The notes under the pieces: model-generated
The model's input: only the letters and a program-made list of their open reading frames with translations
What the model was told of the DNA's origin: nothing
Database searches by the model: none
Made by a program: the position numbers and the translations under genes
In this document: positions 22,460 to 34,889 of the stretch, in pieces
Numbering within the stretch: the first letter of the stretch is position 1
How the letters are laid out: every line of letters begins with the position of its first letter
Assembly (NCBI GenBank): GCA_023105745.1
Contig: JALGQZ010000001.1
Span: 47,243,662-47,307,661 of the forward strand
DNA from: Austropuccinia psidii
Lineage: Eukaryota > Basidiomycota > Pucciniomycetes > Pucciniales > Sphaerophragmiaceae
Reading direction: 5' to 3'
DNA length: 64,000 nt

Positions 22460-23204
22460 TGGAAGAAAACTACATCCCACTTGAAACCCAGTCACAGGCC
22501 AACACACCAGTGACACCCTCAGAACTAGAGGGCAGCAAGGGTAAAGGAAAAAGGCTTAGTGAAGGCCTCATTACAGCCAAGAAGTGGACACCAATAGCCA
22601 CTCAGAGGAGTAGAAAACCACGAAACTCTGCTTCAATACAAGGTAAACCAACCTTAACCACTTGTACAGGGAAGATTACAATTATTAACCCAGTTGTAAC
22701 CTCCAAAGGCAAACTGCCCAAATCAGCAGATAACAAATTTGTACAAGGCACAGTCAAAGGTAAATACCCTAAGAACATAAAGTTTTTGACTGCTTGCAAA
22801 CACTGATATGTCCCCTGCATACCTCAGAGACCTTGGCTTCCAAAGGAACCAGCCAGAGAATAGAGCAGGAATGTCTAGAACCAGAAGACCTGAAAGAAGA
22901 CACATTGGACACAGTGGTGGATGGCAAAACAATGAGGGAGATAATATCAACCTTGCCATTCACACTCCAATTCAACAGAAGCCTCAAACCAGAGGACTGG
23001 AAGGATATGGATCAAGTTCTTCAAATCCACCAACTCCTCAAAGATTTGTTTCAATGGAGCATGGACAACAAGAGGTTCAACCTAGCAACTCACTGGCCAG
23101 AACTGGGATCAAGTTGCCAGAAGATCTGTCTCAAAGAGATAGACTTCAAGGACCTTATGGTAATCACCAAGGATTGGAACCCTACCAGGCAGCACAGAGG
23201 ATAA
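22460..23204 (+). pseudogene. E2 leader ORF spliced to ORF-A, frameshifted by a deletion
   Basis: Leader exon 22460-22759 (EENYIPLETQSQANTP) joins at 22828 across a 68-nt intron (22760-22827, GTAAAT...CTCAG, CTGAT branch-like) into ORF-A (TLASKGTSQRIEQE, LPFTLQFNRSLKPEDW, WSMDNKRFNL). ORF-A stops early at 23204. E4 has a longer ORF-A (to 49360), and comparison shows that 22 nt are missing in E2 near 23193. After the deletion the remaining ORF-A text (QRIKENQATIQAIEEQL to EVHKNQK) continues in the other frame up to 23506. Its function is unknown; the counterpart in E1 is at 17463-18112. Confidence 0.6.
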
Positions 23205-25527
23205 AGGAGAACCAAGCCACTATCCAAGCTATAGAAGAACAGTTAACCCAGACAGGGCCTACTCAGATTCCTTCAGGTTCACAAGGAGCAAGCCAAATCA
23301 GCTCTCCAGTGGCTTCACACCATTCAGAAACCAGCAGATCAGTGGCCAAGAGTCACCATTCTTCACAATTCCAGGAAGTTTCCAGGAGAAGACAAGGCAA
23401 CAAGGGCAAGAACAAAGCCTCCTTCAACCAGAGGAGGAAAGAGTCAGATCCCATTATCCAGAAGCTGTTAGATTTGGTAAAAGAAGTACACAAGAACCAG
23501 AAGTAGTTGTAAACCACTCTAGAATCAGTAGTCCTAGTAATAGAAACATTACCCCCACTCAGACTGAAAATAACATTATCACATCTGAGAGCAACATCAA
23601 CAGTGACACACTGTGGTTACAAATGTCCCAATATGCTGAGCAATCTGCAAAGCAGGCTCCAGAATTTGCAGCTGCCCAAGAGAGGATGAGAAAAACTCAA
23701 GCCTCATTGGAGCAGATAGTTAAAAACCTTCAGGAAGGATATGCTCAACTGAGCAAAGCCTCTGAAGAAACCAACAAGAGACTGAATCAAGTCTCTGAAG
23801 AACAACACCATAGCAGCAGGGACAGGGAGTGTCTGAACCAAGACATCAACAAATTGTTTGATGCCTACCATAGCTTAAAGCCCCAACCACAAGGCCAAGC
23901 TATGGAGAATCCATATCAACCAGATGACATCAAACCAGATGCCATGTTGTTGAATAAGGCAAGATCTCCATCACAATACCAGGATGGAGATGGCATGTCT
24001 TATTCAGAGAAGGAAGCCTTGAAACAGCTTCCTGAGGCCTCAAACTGGCCCAAATTCTCTGGATCAGGGGAATATGATCATATGGAACTCATAGATTATA
24101 TTGATGGACTCTTCATTGATGTACCAAGCATACCAGATTACTGGATTGCTGCTAGACTGAATACTGCATTTAAAGGTCATGCAAGTATATGGTACACTGA
24201 AATGAAAGAAATCCATGGCAGAAGAAATTGGCCATGGTGGAAGAGTCAAATAATCCAAAAGTACAGTAATGGAACTTGGATATGGCAAAAGACCATGTCA
24301 TTTGAAAATGACAAATACTCTGTGGACAAAGATCCATATGAGTGGTGTCTTAGACAGTCTAAAAGACTTAAAGCCATTGATCCTCAAATGAACATTCAAA
24401 TGAGGAATCATAAGCTTCTGACACAACTGCCAGGAGAACTAGAACATGCAGTAAAGTGCAGATGCAACCAAAATTGCACTCTAGATGATATAGCCAATAC
24501 CTTACAAGACATAAGGAAAAGGACTAATATAGGGAAATTCACCCCATATAGAAGCAATAGTTTCAAAGAGAAACAACCTTTCAGGGTAGAGTTTAAAGAC
24601 AAACCCAGAGAAAGAGTGGCAGAAGTGGCAAAGAAGAAGAATTCTTGTCACAATTGTGGTTCAACAGACCACTATGCCAACAACTGTCCAAAAGCAAAGA
24701 AGAAAGTCTATGCTATAGAAAAAGTCCCTGAAGAAGAACCTCCAACAGAGGATTCTGAATCAGACTCTATGGGAGATGCCATCAGAGAACTATCTGATGA
24801 TGATCAAGACCCAAGAGAGGAACTTCTAGTGGAATACCAAGAGGAAACCCCATTGGAAATCCAGGATATACAGTTGGAAGCAGGAATGCCACAGGATACT
24901 GCCAACAAGAACTTGTGCAAACACACACAAGATGCACAAACATTCCTGGTTACACCAACCAAAGGAATGGCATATATACATGGAACAGCCACAAAAATGA
25001 CTGTATGTATTGACAATGCTCAGCACCGACTGATCATTGACAGTGGAGCACATTGCTCCATAGTGGCCAGAAATTATCTGGATAGCCACTTCCCAAACTG
25101 GGAAAAACAGCTCTTGCCCACTAAGGCAAAGAACTTTAAGAGTGCATCTGGAAAGATGACCTCTATTGGGACAATTATCAAAGAGATAATTATACCCCAC
25201 AGAAACGGTAATATCAGACTCAACCCAGAGTTTGTAGTGCTTGAAGATGCCCACATCCAAGGGATTTTACTGGGAACAGATTACCAGAGGATGTATGGCA
25301 TAGATATTTACAATAGTAAAAATAGGCATATTACCATTGGTACTAACAAGGAAAAGAAATTTTCTCTTGATATATACCAGATATCTTCTCAGGACCCACT
25401 GGAAGAACTTCTGAAAGAATTCAGAGAGGGACAGTTTAGCACTACCCTCACCAGTAAACAAAAGCTAAGTTTACTGAAGATGCTGAGGAAGAATAGACCA
25501 GCATTTGCCATTGGTGAAGAACCATGA
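22808..25527 (+). pseudogene. E2 gag and protease part of Gag-Pol
   Basis: The Gag-Pol frame opens at ATG 22808 (MSPAYLRDLGF), which lies inside the second intron just before its acceptor. It is thrown out of frame by the 22-nt deletion near 23193, and is open again through 23209-25527; the first ATG in that stretch is 23623 (MSQYAEQSAKQ). It contains a coiled coil, the Gag core (WPKFSGSGEYDHMEL, WPWWKSQIIQKY), an intact CCHC knuckle (CHNCGSTDHYANNC), an acidic linker and an intact retropepsin motif (LIIDSGAHCS, GILLGTDYQRMYGID). A TGA at 25525-25527 ends it; E4 has a Leu codon there, and the same frame continues in the next block, so it is a nonsense mutation. Confidence 0.85.
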
Positions 25528-28500
25528 GGCAAGATCAAAGGCCATGATATAGAACTATATCTGGATGTAGAAAGGCCTTATCCACGCATGTTAAGGAGAC
25601 CTCCTTACCCAGCAAGTCTGGAGACCAGGAAAGAGATTGAGAAACATATCAATGAACTCCTGGACATGGATGTCATTAGGAAGATTGGACATAATGAAAT
25701 GATGGAAATCACCACTCCTGTCCTAATCACCTGGCATTATGGCAAGTCTAGATTGTGTGGAGACTTCAGAGCCCTGAATAACTACGCAAAAGCAGACAGG
25801 TATCCTATACCAAGGATACCTCATGCCTTGGATAAATTGGCCAAAGCCAAATACATAACCAAGATGGATTGTATGAAGGGCTTCCACCAAAATGGAGTTA
25901 AACCAAACTCCATGAAATTACTCAGAATAATATGCCATATGGGCATATATGAGTACACCAGGATGCCATTTGGCATCAAGAATGCACCAGCCCACTTCCA
26001 AAGGATGATGGACACCATATTTCAAGAAGAAATAATGGAAGGCTGGATGGTAGTGTATATTGATGATATCATTATATACTCAGAGACATGGGAAGACCAT
26101 GTACAATACATAGACAGAGTGCTAAGTAAATGTACACCCATCAATCTGAAAATTTCACTTAAAAAGTGTAATTTTGGCCAACAAGAGCTACTAGCTCTAG
26201 GACACAAAGTCTCAGGCCTTAGTCTGGCAATTGACCAGAACAAAGTAGCAGCAGTACTGCAAAAGCCAGTACCAAAGAACATCAAAGAGATGCCATCTTT
26301 CCTTGGATTTGCTAGCTACTATAGAAACCACATCAAAACCTTTGCCCACATAACTAGTAGTTTATACAAGTTATGCTCAAAGGATGTAGTTTTTGAAATA
26401 ACCAAAGAAAGGAGGGATGCAGATGAGAGGATCAAATATGAGCTCACAAATGCACCTGTGCTCATCTTGCCTGACTTTGAACTACCATTCAAGTTATATA
26501 TAGATGCAGCATGCAGCCAAGGCTTGGTAGCAGCCCTTCACCAAAGACAAATTGTGGATGGTGAACCAAGAGAAGGTGTAATATGTTGCATCTCCAGGCA
26601 GCTAAAAGATTCAGAATCCAGGTATGGGGCCACCCAGACAGAATGTCTATGTCTAGTCTGGGCTCTAGAAAAACTCCATTATTATTTGGAGGGTGCAGTC
26701 TTTGAAGTCTACACAGACTGTACAGCCTTGAAGTCTTTACTAAACATGAAGACTACTAATAGACACATGCTGAGATGGCAAATAGCCATCCAGGAGTATA
26801 GAGGGAACATGACCATCATATACAAAGAAGGTAAAAGCCATACCAATGCAGATGGCCTTAGCAGATGGCCACTGGAAAATGTCAAAAGCAATCCAGCTTA
26901 TGACCCTGAAGTTGCTGCAAAAATTCCTATCCATTTTATGGAAATAAATAGGAAGAAGAACTTCAGATTCTCTGAATGGGCACCAGGGAGTGGTACCCTT
27001 GACAGTGGAAACACTGATTCAGAAGGGACAGAAACCCCCATACTGGGAATAAGTTCCTCAGCACTGCACAATGAATTTTTCAATGCAGTGCTGAAATCAT
27101 ATGCTAAACACAAACAGTGTAGCATACTACTCCAACTCCTTCAACAAAAATACAGGAGCCCAGAACTGGAAACCCAGCTGGAGGAACCCTGGTTGAGGGC
27201 CTATAAGGACAATAAATTCTTCCTTATAGATGGCCTGATTTATCACAGAGACAAGCACACCAGTGCACTCACAGTGATAGACAGAGACCACATCTCTTTA
27301 ATCCTGCAGGAATGCCATGACTGCCCCTACATTGGACACATGAGTGAAGACAGGACTAAAGAGAGGGTAGCAAGCACAGCTTGGTGGCCCAAGTGGGAGC
27401 AAGAGTTGAGTGAATACATCAACACTTGTGAAAGATGCCAAAAGGCAAATAGAAAGCATGGGAAGAAATATGGGTTGCTTCAGCACATAGAAGAACCCAA
27501 ACACCCATGGGAAACCATCAACATGGACTGGGTCACAGGACTTGTCCCAGGAGGCAAAGAAAACTACAATGCCTGCTTAATCATAGTTGATAGGTTCAGC
27601 AAGAGCATGAGATGTCTACCATGCCATAAAGAGGACACAGCCATGGACACTGCTCTGTTATTTTGGAATAACATCATATCCACCTGTGGAGTCCCTAAGA
27701 TCATAATCAGTGACAGGGACCCAAAATTTACATCTGAATTTTGGACCAATTTATATGACATGCTTGGCACCAAGATTGCTTTTTCCACAGCTTACCGTCC
27801 ACAAACAGATGGCCTAGCTGAGAGGATGATCCAAACAATGGAGGACATCCTCAGGAGGTTCTGTGCCTATGGCATGGAATACAAGGACCATGAGGGATAC
27901 ACCCATGATTGGGTCACCCTCTTACCAGCAGTCCAACTGGCTTATAATACAAGCCAGCACTCTACCACAGGAAAAACACCTGCACTGGTAGAGAAAGGGT
28001 GGAATCCCCTGTTACCTGTGGATCACTTGAAGAAAAATCTTCTGACCATCCACCCCACAGCCAAAGACTTCCATGATATGTGGAAGAAAGCCTGTGATAC
28101 TGCTGCCAAATGCATAGCGGAGGCCAAAGAGTATAACAAGCAGAGGTGGGACAAATCACATATGGAACCTGACTTCAAGGAAGGGGACCAGGTGTTAGTA
28201 TCTACACTGAACTTTAACAATCTCAAAGGACCTAAGAAAATGAGAGACTCATTTGTAGGGCCCTTCACTATCATTAAGTTGATAGGGAAGAATGCAGTAG
28301 AAGTCAAGCTCACTGAGGAGTTTTCTAGGAAACACCCAGTCTTTCCAGTAAGCCTGGTCAAACCATACTTCCAAACAGAGGAGGATAAATTCCCCTCCAG
28401 GAAGAAAAACATCACTCCACCAGAAATAGTGGAAGTAGAAGACTCTCCTGGACCTGTGAGTAAAATCATCAGGGCCAGAAAAATCAGACTTAATGGGAAG

Positions 28501-28641
28501 GATCAGGGACAATATCTAGTCAGATTCAAGAACCAGACAGCTGACAAAGACAAATTGTTGGCAGAGGATGCCATACCAGATGGGAACCTTCATCTAAGGA
28601 GATTCAGAGCCTCTAGCAGGACTGAACAGTCTCATCAATGA
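25528..28641 (+). CDS. E2 pol: reverse transcriptase, RNase H, integrase, chromo-like tail
   Basis: This block is in frame with the gag part, separated only by the TGA. Counting from the Met at 25588, RT has [30 protein letters not shown] and YIDD (157-160). RNase H follows with [11 protein letters not shown] and [10 protein letters not shown], then DGLSRWP. Integrase has an HHCC finger (HDCPYIGH and CERCQ) and the DDE core ([24 protein letters not shown]). [10 protein letters not shown] and a chromo-like end ([14 protein letters not shown]) complete it. The 1017-aa stretch is free of stops and all catalytic residues I can check are present, so the enzymes look intact. Confidence 0.92.
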   Translation, partial: GKIKGHDIELYLDVERPYPRMLRRPPYPASLETRKEIEKHINELLDMDVIRKIGHNEMMEITTPVLITWHYGKSRLCGDFRALNNYAKADRYPIPRIPHALDKLAKAKYITKMDCMKGFHQNGVKPNSMKLLRIICHMGIYEYTRMPFGIKNAPAHFQRMMDTIFQEEIMEGWMVVYIDDIIIYSETWEDHVQYIDRVLSKCTPINLKISLKKCNFGQQELLALGHKVSGLSLAIDQNKVAAVLQKPVPKNIKEMPSFLGFASYYRNHIKTFAHITSSLYKLCSKDVVFEITKERRDADERIKYELTNAPVLILPDFELPFKLYIDAACSQGLVAALHQRQIVDGEPREGVICCISRQLKDSESRYGATQTECLCLVWALEKLHYYLEGAVFEVYTDCTALKSLLNMKTTNRHMLRWQIAIQEYRGNMTIIYKEGKSHTNADGLSRWPLENVKSNPAYDPEVAAKIPIHFMEINRKKNFRFSEWAPGSGTLDSGNTDSEGTETPILGISSSALHNEFFNAVLKSYAKHKQCSILLQLLQQKYRSPELETQLEEPWLRAYKDNKFFLIDGLIYHRDKHTSALTVIDRDHISLILQECHDCPYIGHMSEDRTKERVASTAWWPKWEQELSEYINTCERCQKANRKHGKKYGLLQHIEEPKHPWETINMDWVTGLVPGGKENYNACLIIVDRFSKSMRCLPCHKEDTAMDTALLFWNNIISTCGVPKIIISDRDPKFTSEFWTNLYDMLGTKIAFSTAYRPQTDGLAERMIQTMEDILRRFCAYGMEYKDHEGYTHDWVTLLPAVQLAYNTSQHSTTGKTPALVEKGWNPLLPVDHLKKNLLTIHPTAKDFHDMWKKACDTAAKCIAEAKEYNKQRWDKSHMEPDFKEGDQVLVSTLNFNNLKGPKKMRDSFVGPFTIIKLIGKNAVEVKLTEEFSRKHPVFPVSLVKPYFQTEEDKFPSRKKNITPPEIVEVEDSPGPVSKIIRARKIRLNGKDQGQYLVRFKNQTADKDKLLAEDAIPDGNLHLRRFRASSRTEQSHQ

Positions 28642-28653
28642 TGAGCCTTTTTT

Positions 28654-28665
28654 AGAGGGAGGGTA
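28654..28665 (+). promoter_or_regulatory. Polypurine tract of E2
   Basis: AGAGGGAGGGTA lies directly before the 3' LTR. The same tract occurs on the minus strand in E4 (44228-44239) and E5 (61079-61090). Confidence 0.85.
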
Positions 28666-30097
28666 TGTCAGCCTGTGACTCAAAACCAGAGCACAAGCAT
28701 GACAGCCAAAATACCATAAACCAATGGTATAGCCAAAATACCACCAAAACATGGAACTGAGACAAATTAGCTCAAAAGGTATCAAAAGAAAGAGGAAACT
28801 CACCTCTTCCTGAAAATACAAGTCCCATCACCATAGGACAAGAAATAACAAAGTTATTCCTGCTCAAAGTTATTGCTGAGCATAAACCTTAATTTTCACC
28901 TCTCATCTAAAATCTAGAAGGAGAGGCTTAAACCCATCAAATGGGTATTCAAAATGAAGCTCTAAGCCAGGGCTATCCAATGGTACCAGCCAAACTGAGC
29001 TAGCACCAGTATTACTTGAGTTATAGTCAAATTCAGACCAAATAAGGGTGAACAAAACATTCACCTGTCATCTAACTTTTACAGTTTTAGTGTGAGATAC
29101 CCAAAGTGGGGTCTTTTTGGAAAGAGCACAATCAGAGCTATCTGATGGTGCCATCCATTTCCCCATAACTCAACTACAACAGAAGTTATTGTCCAAACAA
29201 GCTTAATACAGCTTTTGACCAGACCACGCCAATGTACAAAAATACTTGTACATGGGATAACTTTGTCATATTTAATGATAACCATGTCAAGTTGGGTACC
29301 ATTGTGTAGAGCTCATACAGAGCTACTCAATGAACCGAATTTGAGCTTGATATCTCAAAAACTGACAGAGCTATGACCATTTTAAGGTCAAAATCCCACC
29401 TGCTGTCAGATACAGCCTTACCATGGGATAATATCCCATAACCATGAATATGAGGTGTCGAATGGACGAAGAAGCATGTTTTTACTTCAATACCTCATAT
29501 GTCAGTCAATACTGGGGTCCCATACAGTTTCTGTACAGCATTCTACGCGTCATACACGTCAGAATCAGGCTGTGAGGTCCCCAGATGAAAATTTTCACCC
29601 TGTATTGGTGAAAACTGCCCAGATGTGGTTTCAAAACCACATCTGAGCCCAATACAGGGTATACAGGCTGTTTGCAAACCACAACCCTGTCATAGAGAGT
29701 GAAAATTCTTCACTTCCTCTACGTGGAAAGGTCTAGCAGCCTTTCCACCTCAATTTCAGGATAAAAGGAGGGCTTTTCACAGCCAAAAACCTTTCCTCAT
29801 CCTGCTCTTGAATAACCTACGTAGTAAACTGTCAAAAACAGTTTTACTCTTGGTTAAATAATCAGGTATAATTATAATCTTTAATTATTGTAGACTTTAT
29901 TATTGTAATCCAACAGATAAAGCCTGCACCCAGGGTTCTCAATAGCGCTCACCACCACTATTTCTCAATAGTAGAACCCTTTTATCTTATTATAAACCCT
30001 TATAAATCTTTTTTTTAAATCATTTTCTGTCGTGTCACATACACAGTTAAAGTTGTAATTAGCCTAGTTATACCTTTATCATAGTATCATCCTGACA
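28666..30097 (+). repeat. 3' LTR of E2
   Basis: It has the same 1432-bp length as the 5' LTR with about 17 substitutions and no net indel. The nested palindrome is at 29597-29660. It is followed by GAGAG and then by the resumed gag-pol of E1. Confidence 0.95.
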
Positions 30098-30102
30098 GAG
30101 AG

Positions 30103-33042
30103 ACCTTATCCACCACTCTTAAGAAGACCTGCTTATCCAGCAAGTCCAAAATCAAGAGAAGCTCTAGAAATCCATATCAAAGAACTTCTGGACCTTGGTG
30201 TAATAAGAAACGTAGGCCACAATGAGGAAGTAGAAATAACTACACCAGTTATAGTGGCGTGGCATAATGGAAAATCCAGAATGGTTGGGGACTTTAGAGC
30301 TCTGAACACTTACACTGTCCCAGACAGATACCCAATACCAAAAATCCAAATTGCCCTTACTCAAATATCTCAAGCAGTTTATATAACCACTATGGATGCC
30401 CTTAAAGGATTCCATCAAAATGTGGTGACACCAAGAGCAAGAAAATACTTGAGAATTATTGTTCATTGTGGAGTGTATGAATACTTAAGGATGCCGTTTG
30501 GTATCAAAAATGCACCTTCACACTTCTAAAGAATGATGAATGAAATCTTCCCTGAAGAACTCTCAGAGGGATGGTTAATCATTTACATTGATGACATTAT
30601 TATCTGTTCAAAGACTTGGGAGGAGCACATGTACAGATTATCAAGAGTTTTGACAAAAATCCAATCAGTAAACATGAAAATCTCCTTGAAGAAATGTCAT
30701 TTTGCATTTAAAGAACTTAAAGCACTAGGACATGTTGTATCTGGTTTGTCCCTTGGAATTGAAAAAAACAAAGTTGCAGCAGTATTGTTAAAACCCATGC
30801 CTCAGAATAAGAAGGAAATTCAGTCATTCTTAGGTTTTGCAGGATATTACAGGCAACACATTAAAGATTTTGCATCCATAGCAAAACCACTTTATAAGTT
30901 GTGTGACAAAGACACAGTGTTTGAGATGACTGTTGACAGAGTCAAAGCTTTTGAGTCTCTAAGAGAAGCATTGACCACTGCTCCACTCTTACTGATGCCA
31001 GACTTTAAATTGCCTTTCAAACTGTATATTGATGCATCAGGGGATGGACTGGGTGCTGCACTTCACCAAGTTCAGATCATAAATGATAAGCCTGTAGAAG
31101 GACCCATATGTTTCATATCCAGGCAAATCAACCAACTGAAGCCAGATATGGAGCAAGTCAAATGGAATGTCTATGCCTTGTCTGGGCCTTGGAGAAATTG
31201 AACTACTTCTTAGAGGGATGTGTTTTTGGAGTGATAACAGATTGTACAGCTGTCAAATCACTTTTGAACATGAAAACACCCAACAGACACATGCTCGGAT
31301 GGCAAATAGCCATACAAGAATACAGAGGAAATATGACTATTGTTCATAAGGATGGGAATATTCATAAGAATGCAGATGGACTAAGCAGATGGCCATTACC
31401 AAATAATATTGATAATCCTGCTTATGTGCCAGAAGAAGCTTCACCACAAATTCCAATAGAAGGAATAAGTGTTACAGAATTGAACACCACCTTCTTTGAA
31501 GAAGTCAGAAGCAGCTACACTCAATATAAGAATTGTAGCATCTTATGCCAATTACTTAACAAAGACTGTAAAGACAACTCTCTAATACATGCCTTGGATG
31601 AAGTATGGAGAAAATCTTATGATGAAGGAAGATTTAACCTACTGGATGGTATAATTTACCACAGAACCAAGCACACATGTGTCATGACAGTTGTAGACAG
31701 GTCATTAATCAATCTTGTACTGAAAGAATGCCATCATAGTCCCTTTTCAGGACATCTGTCTGAAGACAGAACAAGAGAGAAAGTAAATACCTGCATATGG
31801 TGGCCAATGTGGCAGAAAGATGTTGCAGAATATTGCAAAACCTGTGACAGATGCCAAAAGGCAAATAAATCCACTGGCAAAAGACTTGGAAATATGATAA
31901 AAATCCAAGAACCAAACAGACCTTGGGAAATTGTCCATATGGATTGGGTAACTGGCCTACCACCAGGAGGTGACAGGAGCTATAATGCTTGCCTAGTAAT
32001 TGTGGACAGATTCAGTAAAACTCCCATCTTTTTACCATGTCACAAAGATGATACAGCCATGGATACAGCTCTTCTGATATGGAATAGAGTAGTGTCATGG
32101 ACCGGGATATTTACAAATATCATCAGTGATAGAGATCCCAAATTCATTTCAGCACTATGGACAAATCTTCACCAATTATTTGGCACTAAACTGTCTTTCT
32201 CTACAGCCTACCACCCACAAACTGATGGCCTGGCTGAAAGGATGATCCAAACCTTAGAGGACATGGTGAGAAGATTTTGTGCATATGGCCTTGAATTCAA
32301 AGATTGTGATGGATTTACCCATGATTGGTGTACTCTGTTGCCAGAACTGGAATTAGCATATAAAACATCAATCCATGCCAGTACCAATCAGACTCCTGCT
32401 ATTCTAGAAAAAGGATGGAACCCCAAGTTACCCCAAGATTCTTTGAGGAAAGACTTAATTGAAATACATCCCACAGCTGCTAGCTTCAAAGGAATGCTAG
32501 ACAAAGCTAGAAATCATGCAGTAAGATGCATGGATGACTCTTTTGCATATGCTAAAGATAAATGGGATAAATCACATGCAACTCCAGATTTCAAAGTGGG
32601 GGACCTAGTACTTGTATCCACCACTAACTTCAATAACATCAAAGGCTGTAAAAAGTTAAAAGACTCCTTTGCAGGACCTTTTGTGATTAAGGCCCTCCAT
32701 GGAGAAAATGCTGTTGAAGTAGAGTTATCTGAAGAACTTAGCAATAAGCACCCTACATTTCCAGTGAGCTTGATAAAGCCATATAAATCTAGTGATGCTG
32801 AGAAATTTCCCTTGAGGAATAAGATTCCCCAAGTTATACCTCCTATTGAGACATCTGGTGCTAAGAAAATTACCAAAGTTCTTAAAGAAAGGAAATTAAG
32901 AACCAAGAAAGTAAGGGAATACCTTGTTAGGTACAGTGACCCAACTTGTGAAGATGAATGGTTAGAAGAAAAAGATATACCAGAAGCTACCAAACTCCTC
33001 AGAAGATTCAGACACACTAGAAACACCAATATTACAAAGTAA
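30103..33042 (+). pseudogene. E1 gag-pol, C-terminal block (RT, RNase H, integrase, chromo-like tail)
   Basis: It continues codon for codon from 20432 (NIE joined to PYPPLLRRPAYP). RT carries [23 protein letters not shown] and YIDD (YIDDIIICS). An in-frame TAA at 30527-30529 replaces the Gln codon seen in E3, and an extra base near 31130 shifts the frame between the RNase H core and the [13 protein letters not shown] segment. Integrase has an H2C2 finger ([13 protein letters not shown]) and DDE residues in MDWVTGL, SDRDPKF and [10 protein letters not shown]. The tail holds [15 protein letters not shown], a chromo-like module. Two lesions plus E2 make it non-coding as a whole. Confidence 0.88.
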
Positions 33043-33053
33043 TATTCTTTTTT

Positions 33054-33065
33054 AGGGGGAGGGAA
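33054..33065 (+). promoter_or_regulatory. Polypurine tract of E1
   Basis: AGGGGGAGGGAA directly precedes the 3' LTR. The family I equivalents on the minus strand are 52105-52116 (E3) and 42103-42114 (E6), both more diverged. Confidence 0.8.
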
Positions 33066-34889
33066 TGTGAGCCTTAGAGGTAATTTCATATACCCAAAAG
33101 ACCACAAATATAAAAAATAACATATTAATATAAATAAAATAAATTTATTTATATTATTAAAATAAAAATCAAAATATGAATATAAAATTATATTAAAAAT
33201 AAAAAATTAATCACAATTTAAAAATAAAAATACATTAAATTTTATAAGTATAAAATTACATTTATACTTGAAAAAATTAGGTAAAAATGAAATTTTAACA
33301 AAACTGTGAAAAAATAAATAAATTTGGAAAAAAGTTAAATAAAAATTATTATAACTTTTTATCCAATAAATAAATACATAAAAATTATTTCACCATTGGA
33401 TTCCTCATAAAAAATCAGGTGGGGTCACCTCTGAGTGAAATTCTTGTAACTCAACTCTAAATAAGCTTAAATTAAGTTTTTAGTATTTTCAATACAAAAG
33501 TTGAAAATCCTCAAAACCTTAATTTAATTCACACCACATGTGGTGTTAACCATCAATTTTTGTGTTAAAATTGAGGTGTTGTGTTTACTTTAGAAGCTAT
33601 GAGGAATTGAAGTATTTTCAATTGAATTCAATTGAAATGTCAAAATGTGCGCGTGTATTACATAAGTGAACTTTGATTTACATATGAGGTGTCAATTATT
33701 ACTGTATTGTACTGTACAATTGAATTTAATTACATATGTAAATTATAAGTATAATACATGATGAGGAATTAAAGGAAAAATAAATTGGAAAGATTAAATT
33801 TGGGGGGGAAAAGGAACTCCAGCTCTAAGGGGGAGCTAGACCCCCAAAATCCTTGCTGACAGGCGTGGGATGTCAAAATTCATGCAAAAGTTCATCACTT
33901 TTGGCCTGGAATTGAGTTACAGGGTCTGTGGACTCAATTGATGATGAGGTTTTGATACCAACTGGGGTAGTTTTAGCTGTTGCCAAGAGGGTAAAACTAC
34001 CCTTAAGATAAAACAACCATAGTAAAAACAGTTTTAACTGGTTTCTACGCCTCTTAAACACATTCTGACGTGTTTTGAAGGCTCTAGGCCTGGTATTGCT
34101 ATAGTAATGGCTGATTTAAGGGTCTAAAATGGCTAAAAATGGCTTAAACCAGCCCTTTTTGGTCTAAACCAGGGTTCAATGATGCCATAATTGGATTTTT
34201 TGTTTTCAGACTGTTTTTCACGACTGACAAGAGTAAATTTTACTTTTGGAGTAAGAGAATTGATGGCTATAAAAGAATGTCTTCTTTGCCCCACTTTTCT
34301 CTTCATGTTAGAATCTTTTCCTTTTATTAATTAGTTTAAACACTGTTAAACCAATCAATCAAAGATTCCAACCACCATTTTTAAATCATATTAATCCTTT
34401 TAACCACGTGAAAAAATCATTATAATCGTTGTTTGTAACTCTTATAATCATTTTTACCCCTGAACCACCCCAAAAGTGAATTAAAGCATCTTTCATCACT
34501 GTAAACTTTGTCACTTTGTTTCCAAATTCACTCTGGTCACTTTTGGGCGTGTTTTCTCTTTAATATTCTTTTTAAAGACTTTGTTCTTTAATTAATTGCT
34601 TGCAGTTCTTTGCTCAATTAATTCCAATTTAAATTGCTCTTGAAATTTCTTTTGTAGCCTTAAAATATCTCTTGTAGAGTATTTTTTGGATAAATTTTTA
34701 TTGTTGGTAAAACAATAAATTTTTATAATATTATTGTTTTATACTAATAAAGTTATAAAACATAAAATTGGCGTGTTTTCTCTTAAAAATAATATTTCAT
34801 ACTATTTTTACTGAATTTTACCTTATACAAATTTTGAGGACAGGAAAAGTACTTGATTTTTAATCAAAGTTTCATATCCACACCTTACA
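33066..34889 (+). repeat. 3' LTR of E1
   Basis: This 1824-bp LTR pairs with 15149-16976 and starts and ends the same way. TATAAAAG is at 34268-34275. It is followed by TTTCT and then the N-terminal exon of the Tet-like gene of H on the minus strand. Confidence 0.93.

Larger units (their letters stand above)
20433..30097 (+). mobile_element. Element E2: complete family II Ty3/gypsy retrotransposon (9,665 bp)
   Basis: Two LTRs of exactly 1432 bp (20433-21864 and 28666-30097) are flanked by the target duplication GAGAG (20428-20432 and 30098-30102). It has a canonical primer-binding site, a leader with splice signals, ORF-A, gag-pol with all enzyme domains and a polypurine tract. The LTR pair shows about 17 mismatches by eye (near 1 percent), so it is among the younger insertions here. 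A 22-nt deletion in ORF-A and one nonsense codon in gag-pol make this copy defective. Confidence 0.95.
15149..34889 (+). mobile_element. Element E1: family I Ty3/gypsy retrotransposon, split by E2
   Basis: Both LTRs are present (15149-16976 and 33066-34889) with target duplication TTTCT at 15144-15148 and 34890-34894. Between them are a primer-binding site, a leader ORF, the overlapping ORF-A, gag-pol in two blocks (17449-20432 and 30103-33042) and a polypurine tract. Without E2 it is about 10.1 kb. It interrupts the Tet-like oxygenase gene of H. The LTR pair differs at only a small fraction of positions by eye, so the insertion is fairly recent. Confidence 0.93.

Noticed and set aside
25525..25527. 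TGA between gag and pol of E2 as programmed stop readthrough
   Set aside because: E4 has a Leu codon at the same position and E1 and E3 have sense codons in the matching linker, so a nonsense mutation is simpler.
29079..29285. Conserved short ORFs in family II LTRs (for example 68 aa here and 20846-21052)
   Set aside because: They recur because the LTRs are near copies. S4 does not preserve the frame, and no start context or domain supports coding.
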